Positions 26,362-35,208 of a stretch of 64,000 nt of DNA are shown one piece after another. Location of the stretch: the NCBI GenBank assembly GCA_050954285.1, contig JBPBPL010000011.1, positions 144,774-208,773 on the forward strand. The letters run 5' to 3'. The DNA comes from Mucilaginibacter_A sp050954285. Its GTDB lineage: Bacteria; Bacteroidota; Bacteroidia; Sphingobacteriales; Sphingobacteriaceae. The notes under the pieces were generated by a model. It saw only the letters and a program-made list of their open reading frames with translations. It was not told the DNA's origin and did not search any database. Numbering within the stretch: position 1 is the stretch's first letter; every line of letters begins with the position of its first letter. A program made the position numbers and the translations under genes.

Positions 26362-26373
26362 ATACTTCTTTTA
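26362..26373 (-). repeat. 12-bp dispersed element (GA type) touching the SDR start codon
   Basis: The plus strand reads ATACTTCTTTTA, exact, ending on the A of ATG 26373, the same arrangement as at dnaE. Confidence 0.85.
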
Positions 26374-27131
26374 TGAACAAAATTGCATTGATTACAGGAG
26401 CCAGTTCTGGCATTGGTGAAGCTTGCGCACAAGTTTTAGCACGCGAAGGTTTTAAACTGATCCTGACTGGCAGACAAGCCGATAAACTGGAAAAACTGGC
26501 TTCGGCACTAAACATTCAATACCAAACAGAAGTTGCGGTGGCTACTTTTGATATTCGTGATAAAGCTGCCGTTCAGCATAATTTGGAAACCTTGCCCGAA
26601 AGCTGGAAAAAAGTGGATGTGCTGATCAATAATGCTGGCTTAAGCCAGGGCTTAGAGCCGATCAATCAGGGAAATCCAGACGATTGGGATGTGATGATCG
26701 ATACCAATATCAAAGGTTTATTATATGCCAGCAAAGTGGTTTCCAACTGGATGATTACGAACGGTGGCGGCCATATTGTGAACTTAGGTTCTATTGCCGG
26801 AAAAGAAGTTTATCCAAATGGAAACGTTTACTGCGCCACCAAACATGCCGTGGATGCTTTGAACAAAGCCATGCGTGTGGATTTATTACCGCACGGAATT
26901 AAAGTTTCGGCCATCAATCCGGGAGCTGTGGAAACCAATTTTTCCAACATTCGCTTTAAAGGTGATACTGATCGTGCCAAAAAAGTTTATGAAGGTTTTG
27001 AGCCGCTGGTAGCTGCAGATATTGCGGAAACGATTTGGTTTATTGTTTCGCGGCCGGCACACGTAAATATCAACGATTTAACAATTATGCCTACGGCGCA
27101 AGCAAATGCTGTTAACTTTGCGCGGAAATAG
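26373..27131 (+). CDS. Short-chain dehydrogenase/reductase (YdfG-like)
   Basis: A 252-residue classical SDR with NADP-binding TGASSGIGEACAQVL, then NNAGLSQGLEP, the catalytic serine in IVNLGSIAGKE and the YxxxK pair in VYCATKHAVDALN. The C-terminal part (INPGAVETNFSNIRFKGD) resembles E. coli YdfG, which oxidises 3-hydroxy acids such as serine or L-allo-threonine. The exact substrate is inferred from that resemblance only. The start ATG sits at the edge of a 12-bp element. The next gene, yqeY, begins 63 bp later at another element. Confidence 0.93.
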   Translation: MNKIALITGASSGIGEACAQVLAREGFKLILTGRQADKLEKLASALNIQYQTEVAVATFDIRDKAAVQHNLETLPESWKKVDVLINNAGLSQGLEPINQGNPDDWDVMIDTNIKGLLYASKVVSNWMITNGGGHIVNLGSIAGKEVYPNGNVYCATKHAVDALNKAMRVDLLPHGIKVSAINPGAVETNFSNIRFKGDTDRAKKVYEGFEPLVAADIAETIWFIVSRPAHVNINDLTIMPTAQANAVNFARK

Positions 27132-27184
27132 GAGTGGAACATGTGAGAGCGATTTGATATTCATCAACACTAAAAAAACACCGA

Positions 27185-27196
27185 TAAAAGAAGCAT
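27185..27196 (+). repeat. 12-bp dispersed element (GA type) containing the yqeY start
   Basis: TAAAAGAAGCAT, exact, preceded by ACACCGA. Its last two bases are the first two of the start codon ATG at 27195. Confidence 0.85.
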
Positions 27197-27641
27197 GTTA
27201 GTTGAAACGATAGATCAGGATATAAAAAAAGCAATGTTGGCCAAAGCTGATGCGCGTTTGCGTGGATTGCGGGCGATCAAATCTGCTTTGCTGCTGGCGC
27301 GGACAGAAAAAGGTGCATCGGAAGCGATCTCCGAAGAAACAGAATTAAAGGTTTTGCAGAAGCTGATTAAGCAGCGCAAAGAATCCGCAGAAATCTATCA
27401 GACCCAAAACCGCGATGATTTGTATCAGATTGAAAAAGAAGAAATGCAAGTGATAGAAGCATATTTGCCACAGCAGATGAGCCGGGAAGAAATTACTGCG
27501 TATTTGCAGGAAATGATTGCCAGAACAGGAGCAACTTCTGTAAAAGATATGGGTAAAGTGATGGGAACGGCCAATAAAGAACTGGCCGGAAAAGCAGATG
27601 GCAAAACAATTTCTGAAATTGTGAAGCAATTGCTGCAATAA
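27195..27641 (+). CDS. GatB/YqeY domain protein
   Basis: A 148-residue cytoplasmic protein of the YqeY family. It has an N-terminal helical part (IDQDIKKAMLAKADARLRGL, RAIKSALLLARTEKG) and the typical C-terminal tail MSREEITAYLQEMIA followed by VKDMGKVMGTANKELAGKAD. This fold is shared with the tail of the amidotransferase subunit GatB that contacts tRNA. The function of stand-alone YqeY is not established. The first two bases of the start codon belong to a 12-bp element. Confidence 0.92.
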   Translation: MLVETIDQDIKKAMLAKADARLRGLRAIKSALLLARTEKGASEAISEETELKVLQKLIKQRKESAEIYQTQNRDDLYQIEKEEMQVIEAYLPQQMSREEITAYLQEMIARTGATSVKDMGKVMGTANKELAGKADGKTISEIVKQLLQ

Positions 27642-27761
27642 TATAATTCGGGTTTTTGGCAGAAACCAATTGTAAAAAGCTAATTTTATAGCCGTTGCAA
27701 CAGATAGGACAGTAAAAATTCTGGGTTTATTACCTGTAGCAAATAATTTGATTGAACTTTT

Positions 27762-28523
27762 ATGGACTTTGTGGTTAAAGAAGAAAATGGATTCAGATAT
27801 ATAGAACAAGGTACAGGTGAAGTGTTATTGCTGCTACATGGATTGATGGGTGCTTTGAGTAACTGGCAATATGTAATTGAAGAATTTAGCAAAGATTACC
27901 GGGTGATTATCCCAATGTTGCCAATTTATGAATTACCGTTGCTAACCATCGGTGTGAAAACCCTTTCTAAATTTGTGCATAAATTTATTCAATATAAAAA
28001 GCTGGAAAATGTAACCGTTCTGGGCAATTCGCTTGGCGGGCATGTAGGTTTGATTTATGCTTTAAATCACCCCGAAAATTTAAAATCAATGGTGCTGGCA
28101 GGTAGTTCCGGTTTGTACGAAAATGCTTTCGGAGGTTCTTTTCCGCGGAGAGAAAGTTATGATTTTATTAAGGAAAAAGTAGAATACACTTTTTATAGTC
28201 CGAAAACTGCAACAAAAGAGCTGGTGGACGACGTATATGAAAGTGTAAATAATCGCCACAAAATTATCCGTTTGCTGGCGATGGCAAAATCTGCAATCCG
28301 GCACAACATGGCTAAAGATCTACATAAGATAAAAATCCCGGTTGCTTTAATTTGGGGTAAAAATGATAAAATTACACCACCGGAAGTTGCTGTAGAATTT
28401 AGCCAGTTACTACCAAATGTAGAGCTAACTTGGGTAGATGAATGCGGCCACGCGCCAATGATGGAGCAGCCGGTAGAATTTAACCGGTTATTAAAAATTT
28501 TCCTCGAAAAAAATAAAGATTAA
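27762..28523 (+). CDS. Alpha/beta hydrolase
   Basis: A 253-residue alpha/beta-hydrolase. The oxyanion region is LLLLHGLMGALSNW, the nucleophile elbow is GNSLGGHVGL, the acid lies in WGKNDKITPP and the catalytic histidine in CGHAPMMEQPVEF. No signal peptide is present, so it is cytoplasmic. It resembles MhpC-type hydrolases of small esters or C-C bonds; the substrate is unknown. It is first in a run of closely spaced genes (CBS protein 1 bp after, nadK 7 bp after that), suggesting an operon with the envelope block, though no related function is evident. Confidence 0.9.
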   Translation: MDFVVKEENGFRYIEQGTGEVLLLLHGLMGALSNWQYVIEEFSKDYRVIIPMLPIYELPLLTIGVKTLSKFVHKFIQYKKLENVTVLGNSLGGHVGLIYALNHPENLKSMVLAGSSGLYENAFGGSFPRRESYDFIKEKVEYTFYSPKTATKELVDDVYESVNNRHKIIRLLAMAKSAIRHNMAKDLHKIKIPVALIWGKNDKITPPEVAVEFSQLLPNVELTWVDECGHAPMMEQPVEFNRLLKIFLEKNKD

Positions 28524-28524
28524 T

Positions 28525-29187
28525 ATGGTTGCTGCCGAAATGATTTCTGACATCATCCCATCAGTAAAACCAACCGACTCGGTTGAAAAAGTAAATATTC
28601 TTTTTACAGAATTTAAAGTGGAAGAACTGCCAGTAGTTGATGGAGAGCAGTTTTTGGGCCTAATTACTGAAGATGATTTGATTGAAGTTTTTGATGAGGA
28701 ATTGCCAGTCAGCACAATTTCACTTTCCAAAACGCAAGCTTTTGTTCGCGAAGGGCAGCATATTTATGATGTGATTCGGCTGTTTCATGCACAGCAGCTG
28801 AGCGTAGTGCCGGTGTTGGATATGCAGAATAACTACGTTGGCCTAATTAACATTCATACGCTTACCGATTATTTTGCAACACTTACCTCGGCTATAGAAC
28901 CGGGTGCTATAATTGTACTTGAAATTGGTAACCGCGATAACTCATTGGTACAAATGGCGCAAATCGTGGAGTCTGACAAAGCGCAAATATTGAGTTCATA
29001 CGTTCGCTCGTTCTCGGATTCTACCCGGCTGGAAGTAACGCTGAAAATCAATAAAAAGGATGTTTCGGCAATTTTGGCCAGTTTTAACCGGTACGATTAC
29101 CAGATTACGGGTGTGTTTAACCAGGCTCAGGTAGAAGACGATTCTAAGAACCGTTACGATTTACTGATGAACTACATCAATTTATAA
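28525..29187 (+). CDS. CBS domain protein
   Basis: A 220-residue soluble protein with two N-terminal CBS motifs (ISDIIPSVKPTDSVEKVN, then LPVVDGEQFLGLITEDDLI, and later LSVVPVLDMQNNYVGLINIH). A C-terminal ACT-like part contains LEIGNRDNSLVQMAQIVESD. CBS pairs bind adenosyl ligands and act as energy or nucleotide sensors. In Bacteroidota this gene commonly stands just before nadK in the block leading to bamA. Its regulatory target is unknown. It starts 1 bp after the hydrolase stop, so the two are probably translated from one mRNA. Confidence 0.88.
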   Translation: MVAAEMISDIIPSVKPTDSVEKVNILFTEFKVEELPVVDGEQFLGLITEDDLIEVFDEELPVSTISLSKTQAFVREGQHIYDVIRLFHAQQLSVVPVLDMQNNYVGLINIHTLTDYFATLTSAIEPGAIIVLEIGNRDNSLVQMAQIVESDKAQILSSYVRSFSDSTRLEVTLKINKKDVSAILASFNRYDYQITGVFNQAQVEDDSKNRYDLLMNYINL

Positions 29188-29194
29188 TCCATTT

Positions 29195-30076
29195 ATGAAG
29201 ATTGCAGTTTACGGCAAACCTTTCAACCAAACATTATTGCCGCTAGTCAGGCAAGTTTTTGATGGTTTAGTACAGCATCGGGCTGAGATATTTGTACATC
29301 AGGAACTGAACGATTTTATCTCAGGTCAGCCCGATTTCAACCCCAATAATACTATTTTTAACAGTTATAACGATATAAAAAACAAGGTTGATGTGATGCT
29401 GACTTTGGGCGGCGATGGAACCATATTGGGTACCGTAGATATCATCCGCGATTCTGAAATACCGGTCATCGGCATTAATTTTGGTCGTTTGGGTTTTTTG
29501 GCCAGTGTCAATAAAAACGATATTTCAGCTGCCCTACATGCACTTGTAAATGGGCAATATACACTGGATCGCCGTGTGTTACTGGAAATAGAATCCAATC
29601 CGGCCGTGTTTAAAAATCAGAATACTGCTTTAAATGATATCACCATTCACAAGCGCGATGACGCGGCTATGATTACGATTCATGCTTTTTTAAACGATGA
29701 ATTTTTAAACTCCTACTGGGGCGACGGTATTATTGTTTCTACGCCAACTGGTTCTACCGCTTATTCCCTAAGCTGCGGCGGCCCGATTGTGATCCCGCAA
29801 TCCGGTAATTTTGTAATCACCCCAATTTCACCCCACAACCTTAATGTGCGGCCAATTGTAGTTTCTGATAGCAACAAACTCACTTTTAAAATAGAAACAC
29901 GCAGTTCCAACTATCTTATTTCTTGCGACTCCAAAACGGAAATTATAGATACCAATAGTGTTTTCACTATCAGCAAAGCCAATTACGCTTTTAATCTGAT
30001 CCGGCTGAATAATGAAAGCTATTTATCCACGTTAAGGAACAAATTAATGTGGGGACTTGATGCGCGAAATTATTGA
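29195..30076 (+). CDS. nadK: NAD kinase
   Basis: A 293-residue ATP-NAD kinase producing NADP+. The phosphate-donor motif is LTLGGDGTILGT near residue 70. The NAD-binding NE/D segment is seen as LNDITIHKRDD, and the glycine-rich TPTGSTAYSLSCGGPIV and the ISPHNLNVRPIV stretch follow. All motifs are intact and the length is standard. Its stop overlaps the porG start (TGATG at 30074-30078). It is the conserved neighbour of the CBS protein and PorG in this phylum. Confidence 0.96.
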   Translation: MKIAVYGKPFNQTLLPLVRQVFDGLVQHRAEIFVHQELNDFISGQPDFNPNNTIFNSYNDIKNKVDVMLTLGGDGTILGTVDIIRDSEIPVIGINFGRLGFLASVNKNDISAALHALVNGQYTLDRRVLLEIESNPAVFKNQNTALNDITIHKRDDAAMITIHAFLNDEFLNSYWGDGIIVSTPTGSTAYSLSCGGPIVIPQSGNFVITPISPHNLNVRPIVVSDSNKLTFKIETRSSNYLISCDSKTEIIDTNSVFTISKANYAFNLIRLNNESYLSTLRNKLMWGLDARNY

Positions 30077-30870
30077 TGTTGCCAATGCGTAAACTGTATG
30101 GTTTGCTTCTTTTACTACTGATTTCTTTGGGTGCTTTTGCGCAAAAATGGGAACTTGGAGGCTTTGCAGGTACTTCCGGATACATGGGTGAGTTTAATGA
30201 AATCAACCCAGTTAAATTCACTGATTTTTCTATCGGCGCTTTTGTGAAGCATAATTTTAATGGTTATTTTTCTGCAAAACTGGGCTACACTTATGGTACG
30301 ATTCGCGGTGCCGACAGTACCTCATCCAATCAGCAATTGCGCAACCGCAACCTCAGTTTTTATGACGGTTTGAGCGAACTGGCCCTGACTGGCGAACTCA
30401 ATTTCTTTAATTATCAGCCAGGAATTAGCATTAAAAGATGGTCGCCTTTTATTTTTTCCGGCATTGCAATCGTTAATTATAATCCTAAGGCTGATTATAA
30501 TGATAATAGTTATGATTTGCGATCATTAAAAACAGAAGGTCAGCAAAAAGAATACAACACTACAGCATTAAGTATTCCTTATGGCGTTGGTGTGAAGGTA
30601 AATTTTTATAAGAGCTGGAACTTGGCTTTGGAGCTGGGTTATCGCACGGCATTTACCGGTTACTTGGATGACGTAAGTGGAAATTATGCCGATAAAAACA
30701 GTATGAGCAATGCTTATTCTAAAATTTTTGCAGACCGTTCGGGCGAGAAAACAGGTGTTTACATCGGCTCTACGGGTTCACAGCGCGGCGATTTACGGTC
30801 GAGAGACACTTATATGATTGCAGGTTTCAGTATTTCGTACACTTTTATCAGTCAAAAATGTTTCTATTAA
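30076..30870 (+). CDS. porG: Type IX secretion protein PorG (DUF6089 family)
   Basis: A 264-residue outer-membrane beta-barrel with a signal peptide (KLYGLLLLLLISLGAFAQ). DUF6089 signatures are WELGGFAGTSGYMGEFN, VKFTDFSIGAFVKHNFNGY and LALELGYRTAFTGYLDDVSG. Placement between nadK and uppS-bamA is the same as for PorG of Porphyromonas gingivalis. PorG sits in the outer membrane and joins the PorK/PorN ring of the type IX secretion system. ATG 30076 overlaps nadK; ATG 30085 is an alternative start. An exact AC-type 12-mer (30693-30704) encodes DKNSM. Confidence 0.87.
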   Translation: MLPMRKLYGLLLLLLISLGAFAQKWELGGFAGTSGYMGEFNEINPVKFTDFSIGAFVKHNFNGYFSAKLGYTYGTIRGADSTSSNQQLRNRNLSFYDGLSELALTGELNFFNYQPGISIKRWSPFIFSGIAIVNYNPKADYNDNSYDLRSLKTEGQQKEYNTTALSIPYGVGVKVNFYKSWNLALELGYRTAFTGYLDDVSGNYADKNSMSNAYSKIFADRSGEKTGVYIGSTGSQRGDLRSRDTYMIAGFSISYTFISQKCFY

Positions 30871-30893
30871 ATTTAGGTTGATAAACGAAGCAT
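30869..30893 (+). repeat. Degenerate extended element (TAAACGAAGCAT form)
   Basis: AAATTTAGGTTGA at 30869-30881, overlapping the porG stop codon, is followed by TAAACGAAGCAT, one base off the GA consensus. The same variant recurs at 46502-46513, again after AGGTTGA. Confidence 0.7.
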
Positions 30894-30983
30894 GCATCAG
30901 GTTAATCACTATAATAATTTATCAGCACAAAAACCATTAACAGATAACCCACAACCGGAAGACAATAGTTTGCAGATTAATTT

Positions 30984-30991
30984 TACCTTTG
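30984..30991 (+). promoter_or_regulatory. -7 promoter element upstream of uppS-bamA
   Basis: TACCTTTG followed by C matches the consensus. It would give a leader of about 185 nt containing an extended dispersed element. Confidence 0.45.
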
Positions 30992-31031
30992 CAGCTTGAA
31001 TTTTTTGTTCGGCAAGTACAAAACAGGACTG

Positions 31032-31056
31032 AAATTTAGGTCGATAAAAACAGTAT
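31032..31056 (+). repeat. Extended form of the dispersed element (AC type)
   Basis: AAATTTAGGTCGA at 31032-31044 followed by TAAAAACAGTAT at 31045-31056. The 25 bases, and the G before them, are identical to 10281-10305. Confidence 0.9.
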
Positions 31057-31181
31057 AAAGCTTTGCTTTTAACATAAAACAGATGATGATCATAGTGAAT
31101 TACTGGAGTAAATAAATTTCAACAAATAAAAACAGCCGGATACAATAGTAGCAGCCAAAAGGTTTCTGCAAAAAATATTCA

Positions 31182-31922
31182 ATGGATTTTAAAGCACAAA
31201 TAGATAAAGAAAAACTGCCAAAGCATGTGGCCATCATTATGGATGGCAACGGTCGTTGGGCGAAAGGCAAGGGCAAGCTCCGCATTTTTGGCCATCATAA
31301 TGGTGTTTTGGCCGTGCGTGATGTGGTAGAAGGCGCAGGCGAACTGGGCATTGGTTATTTAACTTTATATACTTTTTCTTCTGAAAACTGGAACCGTCCA
31401 AAATTTGAAGTTACAGCAATTATGGAGCTGCTGATCTCGACTATCAACAAAGAGATTAAAAAGCTTATGCAAAACAATGTACGCCTTAATGCAATTGGTG
31501 ATCTGGAAATGCTGCCCGGAAAGTGCCATCAGGAATTGCAGGCAGCCATTGATAAAACAGCTAATAATACCGGTTTGGTTTTAACACTGGCTCTAAGCTA
31601 CAGTTCGCGCCGGGAAATTGTAAATGCTGCAAAGCAACTGGCTGAAAAAGTTGAAAAAGGTGAGCTAAAAGCAGCTGATATCAACGAGGATTTATTTACA
31701 CAGCATCTGCACACTTCTGCCATGCCTGATCCTGAATTGCTGATCAGGACGAGTGGCGAGTACCGAATCAGTAATTACCTGCTTTGGCAAATTGCTTATG
31801 CCGAGCTTTATTTTACGGCTAAATTATGGCCGGATTACCGCAAAGAAGATTTGTTTGAAGCCGTTTTAGATTACCAGCGAAGGGAACGACGCTTTGGAAT
31901 GACAAGCGAGCAAGTGAACTAA
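31182..31922 (+). CDS. uppS: Isoprenyl transferase (undecaprenyl diphosphate synthase)
   Basis: A 246-residue cis-prenyltransferase making the undecaprenyl carrier lipid for peptidoglycan and surface polysaccharides. The catalytic aspartate D21 is in HVAIIMDGNGRWAKGKG. The substrate-binding segments TLYTFSSENWNRP and LIRTSGEYRISNYLLWQ (RxSGExRxSNF type) are intact. The gene leads directly into bamA (61-bp gap), as is conserved in Bacteroidota. The protein is cytosolic or peripheral at the inner membrane. Confidence 0.96.
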   Translation: MDFKAQIDKEKLPKHVAIIMDGNGRWAKGKGKLRIFGHHNGVLAVRDVVEGAGELGIGYLTLYTFSSENWNRPKFEVTAIMELLISTINKEIKKLMQNNVRLNAIGDLEMLPGKCHQELQAAIDKTANNTGLVLTLALSYSSRREIVNAAKQLAEKVEKGELKAADINEDLFTQHLHTSAMPDPELLIRTSGEYRISNYLLWQIAYAELYFTAKLWPDYRKEDLFEAVLDYQRRERRFGMTSEQVN

Positions 31923-31983
31923 TTTTTGATGTTTAACACTTTTTAACAACTCTTTAAATTACTTTAGCCTCCAAATTCTACGA

Positions 31984-34527
31984 ATGAACAGGTACCTTTT
32001 AGCACTATTTTTCTGTACAATATCTACTGCTGTTCTGGCTCAGGTTGGCCGGCAAAAAAATCCTGCGCCACAAGTGCTGCCGGCAGATAGTTTGAGTTAC
32101 CTCAACCCAAAAGAACTGACAATTGGTACCGTTACCGTTTCCGGCTCACAATATTTGGATAAAGATGTATTGATCAAAATTTCCCAATTAACCAAAGGTG
32201 ATAAAATTACCGTACCGGGCGATGCCACTTCAAACGTAATCAAGAACCTCTGGCAGCAGGGATTGTTTGATGATGTGAAATTATTATACACACTCCGCAA
32301 CGATACAATCAATTTTGATATTAACGTAAAAGAACGTCCGCGTCTTTCTAAATTGAATTTAAAAGGCATTCGAAAAGGAGAAATTGAAGATGTTCAGAAA
32401 AAACTAAAAGATAAAACCGGGAAAATTGTAAACGAAAACTTACTAAATACAACTACAGCAATTATCAAAAAGCATTTTGCCGAGAAAGGTTACCTAAATA
32501 CTACGGTTGATATTAAACAACGCAAAGATGCTGGCGAAGCAAATAGCATGATCTTGGATGCAACCATTGATAAAAAGACAAAAGTTAAAGTAAATAGTGT
32601 GTCCTTTACAGGTAATACTGCTTTTAAGGATGCAAAATTGGCTTCGTTTCTGAAAAAAACCAAAGCTAAAAAATGGTATAATATTTTTGGTTCTAAGAAG
32701 TTTTTACGCGATAAATATGACGAAGACAAGCAAACGCTGGTTGCCAAAATGCAGGCAAACGGTTACCGTGATGCAGAAGTTTTGAGCGATTCTGTTTGGA
32801 ATAATGATGCAACTACAGTTAACGTAAAAATTAAATTGTACGAAGGACCAAAATATTATTTCGGTGATGTAACCTGGTCTGGTAACGCAAAATATCCTAC
32901 CAAAATTTTAAACACACTTTTGAAGATTAAAAGAGGTGATGTTTTTAGTGAGGAAGAATTGAACAAACGCTTGAGTGGTTCGCCAAATGGAGATGATATT
33001 TCTTCGCTATATTTAAATGATGGTTATTTAACATATCAAACCGATCCCGTTCAAACCCGCATTCATAACGATACTATTGATGTGGATTTAAGGGTTTACG
33101 AAGGTCCGCAATATACTATCAACAAAGTAATTGTAAAAGGAAATGAAGTAACCAATGACAAGGTTATTTTACGGGAAATCCGTACAAAACCTGGTCAGAA
33201 ATTTTCGAAAGAAGCTATCGTGAGAAGTACACAAGCGATTACGCAGTTAGGTAATTTTGATGAGCAGAAAATTGATCCCCGGCCAACAAACATCAACCCA
33301 AATGATGGAACAGTGGATATTTTGTATAATGTAGTTGAAAAACCTTCTGACCAGATTGAACTTTCGGGTGGTTTTGGCGGCGGAAGCATTGTTGGAACTT
33401 TAGGTTTAACTTTTAATAACTTCTCGCTTAGAAACCTGTTCAACCTAAGTGCTTATAAACCATTGCCAAAAGGCGATGGCGAGAAATTAAGTTTACGCGG
33501 ACAAGCAAATGGTAAAAACTATCAGAATTTTTCTTTTACCTATTCTGAACCTTGGTTCGGTGGAAAAAAACCGGTAAATTTTGGCGTAACTGCTTATACG
33601 CAATTGCAATCCAACGGATATTATTATCCTAAAAGCAGCGCTTCTTATTATGGAATTACCATAAATGGTGTTTCAGCCACTATTGGTAAACAATTAAAAT
33701 GGCCGGATGATTATTTCAACTTGAGTCATACTTTGAGTTTTGACCATTATAATCTAAATAACTATACCGGATATTTATTCAATAATGGTAAATCCATCAA
33801 TATTAAGCTAACGGAAACTTTTAGCCGTTATTCATTGGATGCACCAATTTATCCAACATCAGGTTCTAACATTCGTTTAACGGCACAATTTACGCCACCT
33901 TATTCTTTGTTCAATAATGTAAATTATGCAATTGCAACTGCTCAGGATCGTTATCGTTTTGTGGAATATTACAAAGCAAAGTTTGAAGCACAATGGTTCC
34001 AGAAAATTTATGGTAAACTGGTTTTAAAAGCACAAACGCAGTTTGGTTTTCTAAGTGCTTATAATAGTGCCGTTGGCCAATCGCCATTTGAACGTTTTAA
34101 ATTGGGTGGTGATGGTATGCAGAGTTATCAGTTTTTGCAAGGATCAGAAATTATTGGTTTACGCGGATATGAAAACTTTGATATTGTACCTTTAGGTTCA
34201 AACACAACATTGGCCAGTACTTCCGGAAGCCCGATTTTTGATAAGTTTCAGTTAGAACTTCGTCATCCGGTTATTGCAAGTCAATCAGCAACAATCTTTA
34301 TATTGGCTTTTACAGAAGGTGGTAATACCTGGAACTCTTTCAATCAGTTTGCACCATTTAACGTAAGGCGTTCTGCAGGTGTTGGTGCCCGTATTTTCCT
34401 GCCAATATTTGGTTTATTAGGTTTGGATTATGGTTATGGATTTGATCCTATCCCTGGTTTGCCAACAGCTAATAAGGGCCACTTTCACTTCTCGATCGCT
34501 CAAAGTTTAAGTGGTGGATTTAATTAA
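31984..34527 (+). CDS. bamA: Outer membrane protein assembly factor BamA
   Basis: An 847-residue Omp85 protein that folds beta-barrels into the outer membrane. A signal peptide ends near AVLAQ. Five POTRA-like repeats span roughly residues 45-440 (for example TIGTVTVSGSQYLDKDVL, YTINKVIVKGNEVTNDKV). The C-terminal 16-strand barrel includes VGARIFLPIFGLLGLDYGYG, which contains the Omp85 lid-type motif region. The last residue is Asn rather than the common aromatic, after HFHFSIAQSLSGGF. It sits with two Skp chaperone genes downstream, an arrangement that couples chaperone and insertase production. Confidence 0.95.
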   Translation: MNRYLLALFFCTISTAVLAQVGRQKNPAPQVLPADSLSYLNPKELTIGTVTVSGSQYLDKDVLIKISQLTKGDKITVPGDATSNVIKNLWQQGLFDDVKLLYTLRNDTINFDINVKERPRLSKLNLKGIRKGEIEDVQKKLKDKTGKIVNENLLNTTTAIIKKHFAEKGYLNTTVDIKQRKDAGEANSMILDATIDKKTKVKVNSVSFTGNTAFKDAKLASFLKKTKAKKWYNIFGSKKFLRDKYDEDKQTLVAKMQANGYRDAEVLSDSVWNNDATTVNVKIKLYEGPKYYFGDVTWSGNAKYPTKILNTLLKIKRGDVFSEEELNKRLSGSPNGDDISSLYLNDGYLTYQTDPVQTRIHNDTIDVDLRVYEGPQYTINKVIVKGNEVTNDKVILREIRTKPGQKFSKEAIVRSTQAITQLGNFDEQKIDPRPTNINPNDGTVDILYNVVEKPSDQIELSGGFGGGSIVGTLGLTFNNFSLRNLFNLSAYKPLPKGDGEKLSLRGQANGKNYQNFSFTYSEPWFGGKKPVNFGVTAYTQLQSNGYYYPKSSASYYGITINGVSATIGKQLKWPDDYFNLSHTLSFDHYNLNNYTGYLFNNGKSINIKLTETFSRYSLDAPIYPTSGSNIRLTAQFTPPYSLFNNVNYAIATAQDRYRFVEYYKAKFEAQWFQKIYGKLVLKAQTQFGFLSAYNSAVGQSPFERFKLGGDGMQSYQFLQGSEIIGLRGYENFDIVPLGSNTTLASTSGSPIFDKFQLELRHPVIASQSATIFILAFTEGGNTWNSFNQFAPFNVRRSAGVGARIFLPIFGLLGLDYGYGFDPIPGLPTANKGHFHFSIAQSLSGGFN

Positions 34528-34611
34528 CAATAAACTGTCAATTTTTAAACTAATCCCTAAAACCATAGTCTTAAAGTATTTTTGAAAGATTTCCAAAATC
34601 ATAATTTTACG

Positions 34612-34619
34612 TAGGTTTG
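34612..34619 (+). promoter_or_regulatory. -7 promoter element of the skp/ompH pair
   Basis: TAGGTTTG lies 4 nt before the ATG at 34624. The 96-bp gap after bamA therefore has its own promoter, with a predicted leaderless start. Confidence 0.5.
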
Positions 34620-34623
34620 TAGT

Positions 34624-35154
34624 ATGAAGAGATTATTTTTAACATTAATTCTACCACTTTTAACCACAGCAGCTGTTTTTGCGCAACGTTTTGCTTATGT
34701 TGATTCTGAGTATATATTGAAACACATTCCAGAATATGCTTCTTCGCAAAAGCAGATTGCTTCTATTTCGGATCAATGGCAAAAAGAAACCGACGCCCGT
34801 TTTCAGGAAATAGACCGGATGTATAAAGCTTACCAGGCAGATCAGGTTTTGATGACTGGCGACATGAAAAAGCGTCGTGAAAACGAAATCATCGATAAAG
34901 AGAAATCAGCTAAAGATTTCCAGCGGCAAAAATTTGGGCCTGATGGGGAACTTTCTCAACGTAGTACGGCTTTAATTAAACCCATTCAGGATCGGGTTGC
35001 AAAAGCAGTACAAGCCATTGCAGAAAGTGAAAACCTGGATATGATTTTTGACAAAAATAGCGAAGTAATTATGTTGTACGCAAATCCGCGTTATGATAAG
35101 AGTGCAGCCGTAATTACACGTTTAGGATTAAAACCAGGTGTACTGGCCAGATAA
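34624..35154 (+). CDS. OmpH/Skp family periplasmic chaperone (first copy)
   Basis: A 176-residue exported Skp-like chaperone with a signal peptide ending at VFAQ and the Skp start RFAYVDSEYILKHIPEYA. A long charged coiled-coil spans about residues 40-115 (QKETDARFQEIDRMYKAYQA), and a C-terminal return helix is followed by short strands (LDMIFDKNSEVIMLYANP). Skp trimers hold unfolded outer-membrane proteins on the way to BamA. It has its own -7 box. The second copy starts 54 bp downstream and differs substantially in sequence, so the pair is an old duplication. Confidence 0.92.
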   Translation: MKRLFLTLILPLLTTAAVFAQRFAYVDSEYILKHIPEYASSQKQIASISDQWQKETDARFQEIDRMYKAYQADQVLMTGDMKKRRENEIIDKEKSAKDFQRQKFGPDGELSQRSTALIKPIQDRVAKAVQAIAESENLDMIFDKNSEVIMLYANPRYDKSAAVITRLGLKPGVLAR

Positions 35155-35208
35155 AAGTTAAAAATCAGTTTATAAAAACAGCACACAACAATCACCCATA
35201 AATAAAAA

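Larger units (their letters stand above)
30871..31181. other. 311-bp gap between porG and uppS
   Basis: It holds a degenerate extended element (30869-30893), a -7 promoter box (30984-30991), an exact extended element (31032-31056) and an A+T-rich leader to uppS with a two-mismatch element near 31127. I see no small ORF or RNA structure that I would call. Confidence 0.6.
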
